Source of the DNA: an uncultured Caryophanales bacterium
GTDB taxonomy: Bacteria > Bacillota_I > Bacilli_A > RFN20 > CAG-826
Direction: 5' to 3'
NCBI GenBank assembly: GCA_905197045.1
Contig: CAJJXG010000001.1
Coordinates: 121,038 to 185,037 of the forward strand
DNA length: 64,000 nucleotides
A program made the position numbers and the translations under genes. The notes below the pieces were generated by a model. It made no database searches. It was not told where the DNA came from and saw only the letters and a list, made by a program, of their open reading frames with translations. Below, in pieces: positions 33,925 through 41,974 of this stretch; position 1 is the stretch's first letter, and the number at the start of each line of letters is the position of its first letter.

Positions 33925-36612
33925 ATGGCTAAAAAGTATGTTTACCTCTTTAAAGAAGCACACGGCTTAGGCAAAGAGCTTCTCGGAGGAAAAGGTGCAG
34001 GCTTAGCAGAGATGACCTATATCGGCGTCCCTATTCCACAAGGTTTCACAATTACTACAGAAGCATGCACACTTTATTATCAAAGCGGCAAGGTTTTACC
34101 AGAAAGCTTAATCAAAGAAATCGACAAAGGTATTCACGATGTCGAAAAAGAATCAGGAAAATCCTTTGGCGGAATCGATCCTACAAAGACTCCTCTTTTA
34201 GTTTCTGTTAGATCTGGTGCTAGAGTTTCTATGCCAGGTATGATGGATACAATCTTAAACTTAGGTTTAAATGATACATCTGTCGAAACACTTGCTAAAG
34301 TAAGTAACAATGAAAGATTTGCTTACGATTCTTATCGTAGATTCATCCTTATGTTCACCAACATCGCAAAAGGTTGGCCAAGAACAGATATGGACAGAAT
34401 GCTTGATAAAATCAAAGAAGACAACGGTTACAAGCTCGATACAGAAGTTACAACCGAACAATTAAAAGAATTAGTCGAAGCTTATAAAGCTTACTATAAA
34501 GAGAAATTTGGTGAAGATTTCCCATCAGATCCATATGTTCAATTACATTCAGCAGTTGAAGCTGTTTTCAGATCATGGGATAACCCAAGAGCTAACGTTT
34601 ATAGACAAATGAACTCTATTCCTTATGAATGGGGAACTGCAGTTAACGTTCAATCAATGGTTTTCGGTAACTTAAACGCTAACTCTGGTACAGGTGTTGC
34701 TTTCTCAAGAGATCCATCAAGCGGTGAAAAGAAAGTTTACGCTGAATATTTACCACAAGCTCAAGGTGAAGACGTCGTTGCTGGTATTAGAACTCCTTAC
34801 CACATCGATTACTTAAAAGAACAAATGCCAGATGTCTATGCTCAATTTGAAAAGACAATCAAGGCTATGGAAGCTCACTATAAAGATATGCAAGATATGG
34901 AATATACCGTTGAAGACGGAAAACTCTATTTCTTACAAACCAGAAACGGTAAAAGAACCGCTGCTGCTTCCTTAAAGATTGCTCTTGATTTATTAGATGA
35001 AGGCGTCATTACTGAAGATGAAGCAGTTCTCAGAGTTGAACCAAAATTACTTGATTCCTTACTCCACCCAACATTTGATCCAAGTGCTTTAAAAACCGCT
35101 ACCCCAATTGCTCAAGGTAACCCAGCTTCTCCAGGTGCAGGTGTTGGACACCTTAGCTTTGATGCAGAAGATGCAAAAACAAGAAGAGCAAATGGCGAAA
35201 AAGTTATTCTTGTCAGAGCTGAAACTTCCCCTGAAGATATCGAAGGTATGGTTTCTGCTGAAGCTATCTTAACTATGAGAGGTGGTATGACTTCTCACGC
35301 AGCTGTCGTTGCTCGTGGTATGGGTAAATGCTGTGTTACAGGTTGTTCAGCTGCAATTGTTGATGAAGAAAACAAAACTTTAACAATCAACGGTAAAGTT
35401 TTCCACGAAAACGATACAATTTCTGTTGATGGTTCCACAGGTTCTGTTTACGAAGGCGCTATGGCACTCATTCCTGCAGATACAAAAGCCGGTAACTTCG
35501 GAAGAATCATGAAACTTGCAGATAAATATAGAAGACTTTCAATCAGAACAAACGCTGATACACCAAAAGACGCAAGACAAGCTGCTGAATTTGGCGCAGA
35601 AGGCATTGGTCTTTGTAGAACAGAACACATGTTCTTCTCTGGCGATAGAATTTTCCATATGAGAAGAATGATTCTTGCTGATACAGTTGAAGAAAGAGAA
35701 CAAGCATTAAGCGAACTTCTCCCATATCAAAGAGAAGACTTCTACGGATTATTCATGTCAATGAAAGATCTTGAACACATCAACGTTAATGTTAGATTAC
35801 TTGATCCACCTCTACATGAATTCTTACCACAAGAAGAAGATAAGATTAAAGAATTAGCTGATTCCTTAAATAAATCAGTTGAACAAATCAAAGCTAGAAT
35901 TCAATATCTCCACGAATTCAACCCAATGATGGGCCACAGAGGATGTAGATTAGATGTCACATATCCTGAAATCGGAAGAATGCAAGCAAGAGCTATTGTT
36001 GAAGCTGCTATCAAAGCTAGCAAAGATATAGGTAAAGAAATTGAACCTGAAATTATGATTCCATTAACTCTCGATCTTAAAGAATTCAAGTTCGTTAAGA
36101 AGATTATTGTTGATGAAGTCGAAAAAGTCTTAAAAGAAAACAACGTTTCAATGAAATACCATGTTGGTACAATGATCGAAATCCCAAGAGCTGCTTTACT
36201 CTCTGGCGAAATCGCTTCTGAAGCTGAATTCTATTCATTTGGTACTAACGATTTAACACAAATGACATTTGGTTTCTCAAGAGATGATGCTTCTAAGTTC
36301 TTAGGTTCATATTATGAAAATAAGATTTTTGAAGAAGATCCATTCCAACACGTCGACCAAAAAGGTGTCGGCAAATTAATTAAGATGGCAGTTGCTGATG
36401 GAAAAGCTACAAGACCAGAATTACTTTGTGGTGTTTGTGGTGAACACGGCGGCGATCCAGAATCAATTCACTTCTTCAACAGAGTTGGATTAGATTATGT
36501 TTCCTGCTCACCATTCAGAGTCCCAATTGCTAGACTTGCTGCTGCTCAAGCTGAAATCTTATTAAAGAGAGAAAAAGCTGCCGCAAAAAAAACACACAAA
36601 AAAGCTAAATAA
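33925..36612 (+). CDS. ppdK: Pyruvate, phosphate dikinase
   Basis: Interconverts pyruvate, ATP and phosphate with phosphoenolpyruvate, AMP and pyrophosphate; in fermenters it often runs as a pyrophosphate-saving glycolytic step. The 895-residue protein has the N-terminal ATP-grasp domain (GGKGAGLAEM, about 21-30), the swivelling phosphohistidine domain with GGMTSHAAVVARG (catalytic His458), and the C-terminal PEP barrel (GLCRTEHMFF, about 567; LLCGVCGEHGGDP near 833). Codon choice differs from neighbours: C-ending codons such as AAC, TTC and ATC are frequent, as in very highly expressed genes. It is transcribed against the replication direction of this arm. Confidence 0.97.
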   Translation: MAKKYVYLFKEAHGLGKELLGGKGAGLAEMTYIGVPIPQGFTITTEACTLYYQSGKVLPESLIKEIDKGIHDVEKESGKSFGGIDPTKTPLLVSVRSGARVSMPGMMDTILNLGLNDTSVETLAKVSNNERFAYDSYRRFILMFTNIAKGWPRTDMDRMLDKIKEDNGYKLDTEVTTEQLKELVEAYKAYYKEKFGEDFPSDPYVQLHSAVEAVFRSWDNPRANVYRQMNSIPYEWGTAVNVQSMVFGNLNANSGTGVAFSRDPSSGEKKVYAEYLPQAQGEDVVAGIRTPYHIDYLKEQMPDVYAQFEKTIKAMEAHYKDMQDMEYTVEDGKLYFLQTRNGKRTAAASLKIALDLLDEGVITEDEAVLRVEPKLLDSLLHPTFDPSALKTATPIAQGNPASPGAGVGHLSFDAEDAKTRRANGEKVILVRAETSPEDIEGMVSAEAILTMRGGMTSHAAVVARGMGKCCVTGCSAAIVDEENKTLTINGKVFHENDTISVDGSTGSVYEGAMALIPADTKAGNFGRIMKLADKYRRLSIRTNADTPKDARQAAEFGAEGIGLCRTEHMFFSGDRIFHMRRMILADTVEEREQALSELLPYQREDFYGLFMSMKDLEHINVNVRLLDPPLHEFLPQEEDKIKELADSLNKSVEQIKARIQYLHEFNPMMGHRGCRLDVTYPEIGRMQARAIVEAAIKASKDIGKEIEPEIMIPLTLDLKEFKFVKKIIVDEVEKVLKENNVSMKYHVGTMIEIPRAALLSGEIASEAEFYSFGTNDLTQMTFGFSRDDASKFLGSYYENKIFEEDPFQHVDQKGVGKLIKMAVADGKATRPELLCGVCGEHGGDPESIHFFNRVGLDYVSCSPFRVPIARLAAAQAEILLKREKAAAKKTHKKAK

Positions 36613-36631
36613 TTTTAGAGCCATTTAAAGA

Positions 36632-36659
36632 AAAAGAGGAGCCGTTTGGTTCCTCTTTT
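36632..36659 (+). terminator. ppdK terminator
   Basis: AAAAGAGGA and TCCTCTTTT arms with an inner GCC/GGT pair, 20 bases after the stop. A further palindrome CTTTTTTTAAAAAAAG follows. Confidence 0.8.
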
Positions 36660-36704
36660 AATATGCTTTTTTTAAAAAAAGTTAACTTTTGCAGGCTTTT
36701 TTTA

Positions 36705-36956
36705 CTATTTAACGAATTTTGGTGAGAAGTACAAATCGTTATTTTCGGTAATATGACCTACTTTTTTGTTATTTAAATAGATGTCTCCACTTTCATCTAA
36801 ATAACCTGCTTTAAATTTTTCAATATAAATTTCTCCATCTTCAGTAAGAGTGGCAAATTTTCTTCCACTAATGAAAATGACACCATTATGATTGATGTAT
36901 CCAACGAGCTCATCGCCAATATAAACGTTTTTATTATAACAATCTAAAAATAACAT
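36705..36956 (-). CDS. Small protein of five 16-residue beta repeats
   Basis: An 83-residue protein, not recognised by name. After an 8-residue lead it consists of five units: KNVYIGDELVGYINHN (9-24), GVIFISGRKFATLTED (25-40), GEIYIEKFKAGYLDES (41-56), GDIYLNNKKVGHITEN (57-72) and a shorter NDLYFSPKFVK (73-83). Each reads roughly G-x-I-Y-I-x-x-x-K-x-x-G-Y-I-x-x, suggesting two short strands per unit and a small closed beta fold. There is no signal peptide or membrane segment. It starts one base after the ispE stop and so is translationally linked. Function is unknown. Confidence 0.7.
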   Translation of the reverse strand: MLFLDCYNKNVYIGDELVGYINHNGVIFISGRKFATLTEDGEIYIEKFKAGYLDESGDIYLNNKKVGHITENNDLYFSPKFVK

Positions 36957-36957
36957 T

Positions 36958-37815
36958 TTACTTACCTAAAAACTTTGTTGCGCAAACTTGATAGTGATCT
37001 AATGTGTATTTCTTTTCTGCTCGTCTCCAAAGTTTCTTATTGTTTGTTAAAGCAAAAACACAACTACCTGAGCCACTCATTCTAACGCATTCAAATCCAT
37101 CATCAATTAAATTTTCAATAACATTTGAAATTGAAGGCAAAAGTTCGATTGCTGGATTTTCTAAAGAATTAAAGACGGCTTTACCTAAGCCTTCTAAATC
37201 GTCGTTTATATAAAGTTCTTTAATCTTATTAATATCGCCATGTGAAATGTCTTCACATCTATCTGCAACTTCAAAAACATCTTTTGTAGAAAGTCCGTCG
37301 AAAGGTTTAACAAGTAATACATAAAAAGGAGCTACGTGATCAAAAAACTCTAAAACTTCGCCTTTTCTTTTTAAAAGAGTTGGCGAATTAAATATTGCCC
37401 AAGGAACATCGCTACCTATAGCTATGCCAATATCGATTAAATCTTGCTTTTTTGGCTTAATTTTTAGCAATTTAATAACCGCTCTTAATGCAGCGCCTGC
37501 ATCAGCGCTTCCTCCACCAAGACCAGCTTGTAAAAATATGTTTTTATGAATATTAATTAAAAAATGCTCTCTGAAGCCCCATTTCTCTCGCGCCTCATCG
37601 ATAATTCTATGGACTAAATTATACTTTGTTATTTTTAAAGAATAATCGTCACAAGTTACAAAATCATCTGTTGCATGAGGAGGTAAAATTTGAACTTCTA
37701 AAGAGTCGTGCATCTCTAAAGGAAGCATAATTGTTTCAAGATTATGATATCCATCATCTCTTAAATTTTTGATATCTAAAGATAAATTTATCTTTGCATT
37801 GGCTTTTTCTATCAT
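36958..37815 (-). CDS. ispE: 4-diphosphocytidyl-2-C-methyl-D-erythritol kinase
   Basis: ATP-dependent kinase of the non-mevalonate (MEP) isoprenoid pathway. The 285-residue GHMP kinase begins MIEKANAKINLSLDI. It has the ATP loop QAGLGGGSADAGAAL (about 96-110) and the C-terminal MSGSGSCVFAL (about 244-254). In Bacillus ispE also follows the rnmV-ksgA region. Its presence implies isoprenoid synthesis by the MEP route, although no other pathway gene is in the window. Confidence 0.95.
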   Translation of the reverse strand: MIEKANAKINLSLDIKNLRDDGYHNLETIMLPLEMHDSLEVQILPPHATDDFVTCDDYSLKITKYNLVHRIIDEAREKWGFREHFLINIHKNIFLQAGLGGGSADAGAALRAVIKLLKIKPKKQDLIDIGIAIGSDVPWAIFNSPTLLKRKGEVLEFFDHVAPFYVLLVKPFDGLSTKDVFEVADRCEDISHGDINKIKELYINDDLEGLGKAVFNSLENPAIELLPSISNVIENLIDDGFECVRMSGSGSCVFALTNNKKLWRRAEKKYTLDHYQVCATKFLGK

Positions 37816-37842
37816 ATAAAAAATTATATATTTTCTTTCTTT

Positions 37843-38661
37843 TTATTCAATTGTAGTTTCTTTAATTTTTTCTGCTAGACGAACAAAGTCAGCAGTTTTT
37901 AATTCTTCAGCTCGCATTGTAGAAGATAGATTAGATGAAGCAAGAACGTAATTAACTTGCTCTTTGTTTTTAATAAAAGATGTTAGGTTATTAAAAATTG
38001 TTTTTCTTCTGTTTTGGAAGCAAATTTTGGCAATTTTATATAAAAACCCTGCAAAATCTATGTTTTTTTCTTGTTTTTTCGCTAAGCTAAATACTAAAGA
38101 ATCAACATTAGGAATTGGAAAAAACTTGCTTCTATCAACCAATATTTCTTGTTTTATGTCAAACAAATAATCTAATAAAACATTTAAGGCGTTATAGTCT
38201 TTTCCTTCTTTAGCTATGATTCTTTTGTAGCATTCTTTTTGGACCATAAAAACACCTTTCTCAATAGTTTTATCTTCGAGGGCGATTTTTAAGATGATCT
38301 CGCTTGTAATGTAATAAGGAAGGTTGCCGCACACCTTATTAAAGTTCAACTCTTTTTCTTTCAATATATTATTTTTGATTATTTCGATGTTTTTGTTATC
38401 AAAACTTTTACTTAAAAATTCTACAAACTTTGCATCGTACTCGACCACTTTATACGACTTGTAATCTTTCTCCAAAATAAAACCAGTCAAAGCTCCTAAG
38501 CCAGGTCCAATTTCAAGTACTGCGTCATTTTCTTGAATATCTAAACAATTAACTATATTTCGCCCAACTTCTTCGCTGATCAAGAAATTTTGCCCAAGTT
38601 CTTTTTTTGCGTGTGAATTTACAAGTTTAAAATAATCAATAATTTCATTCTTAGTTAGCAT
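37843..38661 (-). CDS. rsmA: 16S rRNA A1518/A1519 dimethyltransferase
   Basis: KsgA-type enzyme that dimethylates two adenosines near the 3' end of 16S rRNA. The 272-residue protein has KKELGQNFLI (about 16-25), the SAM motif VLEIGPGLGALT (about 44-55) and the catalytic NLPYYITSEI (about 113-122). It overlaps rnmV by 11 bases, the conserved rnmV-ksgA order. One copy of the dispersed motif lies antisense within it at 38043. Confidence 0.96.
   Translation of the reverse strand: MLTKNEIIDYFKLVNSHAKKELGQNFLISEEVGRNIVNCLDIQENDAVLEIGPGLGALTGFILEKDYKSYKVVEYDAKFVEFLSKSFDNKNIEIIKNNILKEKELNFNKVCGNLPYYITSEIILKIALEDKTIEKGVFMVQKECYKRIIAKEGKDYNALNVLLDYLFDIKQEILVDRSKFFPIPNVDSLVFSLAKKQEKNIDFAGFLYKIAKICFQNRRKTIFNNLTSFIKNKEQVNYVLASSNLSSTMRAEELKTADFVRLAEKIKETTIE
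38043..38055 (+). repeat. Dispersed motif AAAACCnnGCAAA, copy 4 (antisense within rsmA)
   Basis: Reads AAAACCCTGCAAA followed by ATCTATGTTTTTTT. In the rsmA frame the complement encodes DFAGFLY. Confidence 0.4.
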
Positions 38662-39187
38662 GTTTTAAAACCTCGATAATTTGCTCTTTACTTATTTCTA
38701 ACATATTTAATCTTTTAAGTAGAGTTTTTCCGTTTGTAAATCCTAAATGAAAATTTTCAGAAACTATTTTCCTTAATTTTGAAGAATCGTTTCTTCCTAT
38801 TAATCCTAAGTCTATCAAGTCGTTTGTTTTTAATAAATTGTGTTTGCTAGTTTTGCTTTTAAAAACTTGAGCGTTTTGCAATGCTCTATTTACTTCCTCG
38901 ACAGTAGATTCAGCAACGCCTACTTTGTGTTTCTTTATAGACAATTCTTTTCTAACAAATGCGTTTTTTAAATTAGGAATATTTTCGTTCAAGTAATTCC
39001 TTATTTTTGTTCCAGGAAAGTCAGGATCAGTTAAAACGACAACCTCTCCCTTTTTTATATATTCTTTAATAAACTGAATATCTTTCTCAGATACAGCAGA
39101 ACCATTAACACTATAAAAATCAGCATCTATAAAACTAGATAAAAAAGCAATATCGGTTTTGCCTTCTACAACAATTAATTTTTTCAC
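38651..39187 (-). CDS. rnmV: Ribonuclease M5
   Basis: Matures the ends of 5S rRNA in low-GC Gram-positive bacteria. The 178-residue protein has the Toprim domain motifs VVEGKTDIAFL (about 5-15) and LTDPDFPGTKIRNYL (about 57-71). It lies between tatD and rsmA, 4 bases after tatD, the same order as Bacillus yabD-rnmV-(yabG)-ksgA. Confidence 0.95.
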   Translation of the reverse strand: MKKLIVVEGKTDIAFLSSFIDADFYSVNGSAVSEKDIQFIKEYIKKGEVVVLTDPDFPGTKIRNYLNENIPNLKNAFVRKELSIKKHKVGVAESTVEEVNRALQNAQVFKSKTSKHNLLKTNDLIDLGLIGRNDSSKLRKIVSENFHLGFTNGKTLLKRLNMLEISKEQIIEVLKHAN

Positions 39188-39191
39188 GATT

Positions 39192-39989
39192 TTAATCTTC
39201 TTCTTTCACGTGTAAAATTTCGCAGGAATTATGAAAACTAATTTTTTCTATTTCTTCTAGTTTCAAATTTAATGATTCTGATGCATATTTTACGGTTTCA
39301 TAGATATATTCAGGTTTGTTCATTTTTCCACGAAAAGGTACAGGCGAAAGATATGGGGCGTCTGTTTCAAAAACTATAGAAGATAAAGGAGTGTCTTTAA
39401 TAACTTCTTTAATTTCTTTGGCGTTTTTAAAAGTAAGAACTCCTCCGAACGCAATTTTATACCCTAGTTTTACGAACTCCTTTGCCATCTCTTTGCTTCC
39501 AGAATAGCAATGCATAATTCCTGTCATTTTTACTGGGGTGCTTTTTAAAATATCATAAGTGCTTTGAATAGCATCTCTACAATGAATTGATATAGGAAGA
39601 TTATATTTGTTAGCAAGTTCAATTTGCTCTAAAAACATTTCTTTTTGTTTAGCTTTAACTTCGTCGGTTTTCTCCCAATAATAATCAAGTCCGATTTCGC
39701 CTATAGCTTTTATTTTATTAGAAGTTTTTAAAAGATTTTCCAATTCATTTATAGTTGCATTAGATTCTGATTTTAGTCGATATTGTTTGTGTTCTGTTGG
39801 TATAACGCCTACTGCACAAAAAACATTATGGTAGGAGTTAGCAATTTTTATAGCTAATTTTGAACTTTCAATATCCCATCCAACACACAAAAATCGTTTC
39901 ACACCTTTTTCTTCGGCGCTTTTTAAAAGAGAATCCAGATTTTCATAGATCGTTTTATCATTTAAATGAATGTGTGTATCAAATATCAT
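39192..39989 (-). CDS. tatD: TatD-family metal-dependent deoxyribonuclease
   Basis: A 265-residue TIM-barrel metallohydrolase. The start MIFDTHIHL carries the first metal histidines; AIGEIGLDYYW (about 92-102), ISIHCRDA (about 129-136), MHCYSG (about 153-158) and VFETDAPYLSP (about 203-213) supply the rest. I chose the ATG at 39989, just after the mnmE stop, since the longer frame overlaps mnmE and the family starts there. TatD enzymes act as 3'-5' exonucleases on damaged DNA. The gene lies in tatD-rnmV-rsmA order. Confidence 0.92.
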   Translation of the reverse strand: MIFDTHIHLNDKTIYENLDSLLKSAEEKGVKRFLCVGWDIESSKLAIKIANSYHNVFCAVGVIPTEHKQYRLKSESNATINELENLLKTSNKIKAIGEIGLDYYWEKTDEVKAKQKEMFLEQIELANKYNLPISIHCRDAIQSTYDILKSTPVKMTGIMHCYSGSKEMAKEFVKLGYKIAFGGVLTFKNAKEIKEVIKDTPLSSIVFETDAPYLSPVPFRGKMNKPEYIYETVKYASESLNLKLEEIEKISFHNSCEILHVKEED

Positions 39990-39991
39990 TC

Positions 39992-41317
39992 TTATTTCCC
40001 AACGCAAAAGCGAGAAAAGATTTCTTTTGCTATATCAAAATCGTTGTCTTCACCTAATATAGATAAAGTTTTCAAATAAGCATCTTTTAATTCGCTATTA
40101 ATTAAATCAAGTGGTATTTCTGCTTTTACATCAATTAATACATGTTCTAGTATTTCTTTGATGTTTTCTAAAATACCTATTTCTCTTGTGTTAGCGATAG
40201 AAGGGTTGTCGTAGTTTTCTTGACTTAATCCAAGTTTATTAATTATTGCTTCCTTTAATTTTTCTACATCTTTATTGATGGCAGAAACATATAGTTTGTC
40301 GTCATCTTTTCCTTTGATTAAATCGACTTTGTTATAGACAAAAATACAGTTCTTATTTTTTACCAATTCAATGATTTTTTTGTCTTCGTCGTCAAAATCT
40401 TGACTGTCAAAGACACATAAAACTATGTCGCTGTCTTTTAATTTTGATATGCTTTTTTCTATTCCGATCGATTCAACTTCGTCATTAGATTCTCTAATCC
40501 CGGCTGTATCAAAAAGATTAATAACAACGCCATTTAAATTTATTTTACCTTCTACAATGTCTCTTGTTGTTCCTTTTATATTTGTAACGATTGCTTTATT
40601 TTCGTTTAAAAGCGCATTCAATATTGAAGATTTACCTACATTTGGCTTACCTACAATTGCAACATTAATACCATCTTTAATAATGTTTCCTTTGATGCCA
40701 TCCTTTACTAATTTCTCAATATATTTGATATTTTCCTTGCAAATCTCAACTATTTTTTCATTATTTGCTTCTTCAATATCTAAGTATTCAGGATAGTCAA
40801 TGTTTACTTCAATCAAAGATAAAATATCGCCTAAACTCTTTTTTAAAGGTTCTATAAGTTTTGTTGTATCACCTTTTAAAGCAAGTAGTGAAAGTTTTTT
40901 ACTCTCTTCGGTTTCCGCATTTATTAAATCGTTAATAGATTCAGCTTGCATTAAATTTAATTTTCCATGAGCGTAAGCTCTTGAAGAAAATTCGCCATTA
41001 GTTGCAAGTCTTGCTCCGTTTTTTAAAGCCACTTTAATTATTTTGTTAAATATAAGTGGAGAGCCGTGACACATAATTTCAACACTATCTTCTCCAGTAA
41101 ACGATCTAGGTCCTTTATAAGCTAATAAAACTACTTCATCAACGTAATCTTCTTCATCTTTTATATATCCGTGAAAGATAGTATTTTTCTCTACTTTTTC
41201 TAAGTTTTTAGTAAAGAATTTTGAAACAATAAAAAAACAATCGTCACCGCTAAGTCTGACGATTGCTAAGGCACTTTTTAATGGTGGAGTAGCTAATGCG
41301 ACGATTGTTTCAAACAT
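39992..41317 (-). CDS. mnmE: tRNA modification GTPase MnmE
   Basis: Together with MnmG it modifies U34 of several tRNAs. The 441-residue protein has an N-terminal tetrahydrofolate-binding domain, a helical domain, an inserted G domain with GKPNVGKSSILN (about 217-228), DTAG and NKVD, and the C-terminal RFCVGK with the functional cysteine. It follows jag by 4 bases, as in the standard rnpA-yidC-jag-mnmE origin cluster. mnmG, usually next, is absent. Confidence 0.96.
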   Translation of the reverse strand: MFETIVALATPPLKSALAIVRLSGDDCFFIVSKFFTKNLEKVEKNTIFHGYIKDEEDYVDEVVLLAYKGPRSFTGEDSVEIMCHGSPLIFNKIIKVALKNGARLATNGEFSSRAYAHGKLNLMQAESINDLINAETEESKKLSLLALKGDTTKLIEPLKKSLGDILSLIEVNIDYPEYLDIEEANNEKIVEICKENIKYIEKLVKDGIKGNIIKDGINVAIVGKPNVGKSSILNALLNENKAIVTNIKGTTRDIVEGKINLNGVVINLFDTAGIRESNDEVESIGIEKSISKLKDSDIVLCVFDSQDFDDEDKKIIELVKNKNCIFVYNKVDLIKGKDDDKLYVSAINKDVEKLKEAIINKLGLSQENYDNPSIANTREIGILENIKEILEHVLIDVKAEIPLDLINSELKDAYLKTLSILGEDNDFDIAKEIFSRFCVGK

Positions 41318-41321
41318 TTAA

Positions 41322-41972
41322 CTATTCAGCCTTTTCTTCTACTTCTGAAGAAGGAGCAGTAGTTGCTTTTTCAAAAGGAACGTATTTAATTACAACAGCT
41401 CTGTTTTTGCCATCGCCAACAGATTCTGTTTTAATATTTTTCCAATTTGTTAAAGCGTTATGAACTTTCTTTCTTTCATCTGGTGTCATAGGTTCAAGTT
41501 TAGCATCAACATGTGTTGATAAAACTTCTTTAGCAACCTTTTTAGCTTCATGAATAACTCTTGAATATTTTTTATCTTTATAGTTTCCAATATCAAGAAG
41601 AATTCTAAATTTTCTCTTAAACTTTTGAGAAACAGCAAGCTTAACAAGTTCATTTAAGGATTCAAGTGATTTACCATTATTTCCAATCAAAATTGAATTA
41701 TGGTTTGTTTCAATTAAAACTTTGATTAAATTATCACGATAGAAAGTTTTTAAACTTGCATCAAGGTTTAAAGCGTGACATATATCTTTAATATATTCTT
41801 CAATAAAAAGAATTACATCGCTTGTTTCTTCAACAGAAATAGTTGTCTTTTTTGAAAATAAACCTTTCTTTTCTTCAACAATTTTATAAATTAATTCCTC
41901 TTCTGAAACGTTTAATTCGCTGCTTGCTTGTTTTAAACAATCAGCAAGAGTTTTACCAGAATATAGTTTCAT
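41322..41972 (-). CDS. jag: RNA-binding protein Jag (KhpB)
   Basis: A 216-residue RNA-binding protein with an N-terminal Jag domain (MKLYSGKTLADCLKQASSEL), a KH domain (LIGNNGKSLESLNELVKLAV, about 106-125) and an R3H domain (MTPDERKKVHNALTNW, about 163-178). The Jag N-terminal domain and KhpA partner act in cell-elongation control in streptococci. It follows yidC by 2 bases. Confidence 0.94.
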   Translation of the reverse strand: MKLYSGKTLADCLKQASSELNVSEEELIYKIVEEKKGLFSKKTTISVEETSDVILFIEEYIKDICHALNLDASLKTFYRDNLIKVLIETNHNSILIGNNGKSLESLNELVKLAVSQKFKRKFRILLDIGNYKDKKYSRVIHEAKKVAKEVLSTHVDAKLEPMTPDERKKVHNALTNWKNIKTESVGDGKNRAVVIKYVPFEKATTAPSSEVEEKAE

Positions 41973-41974
41973 GA

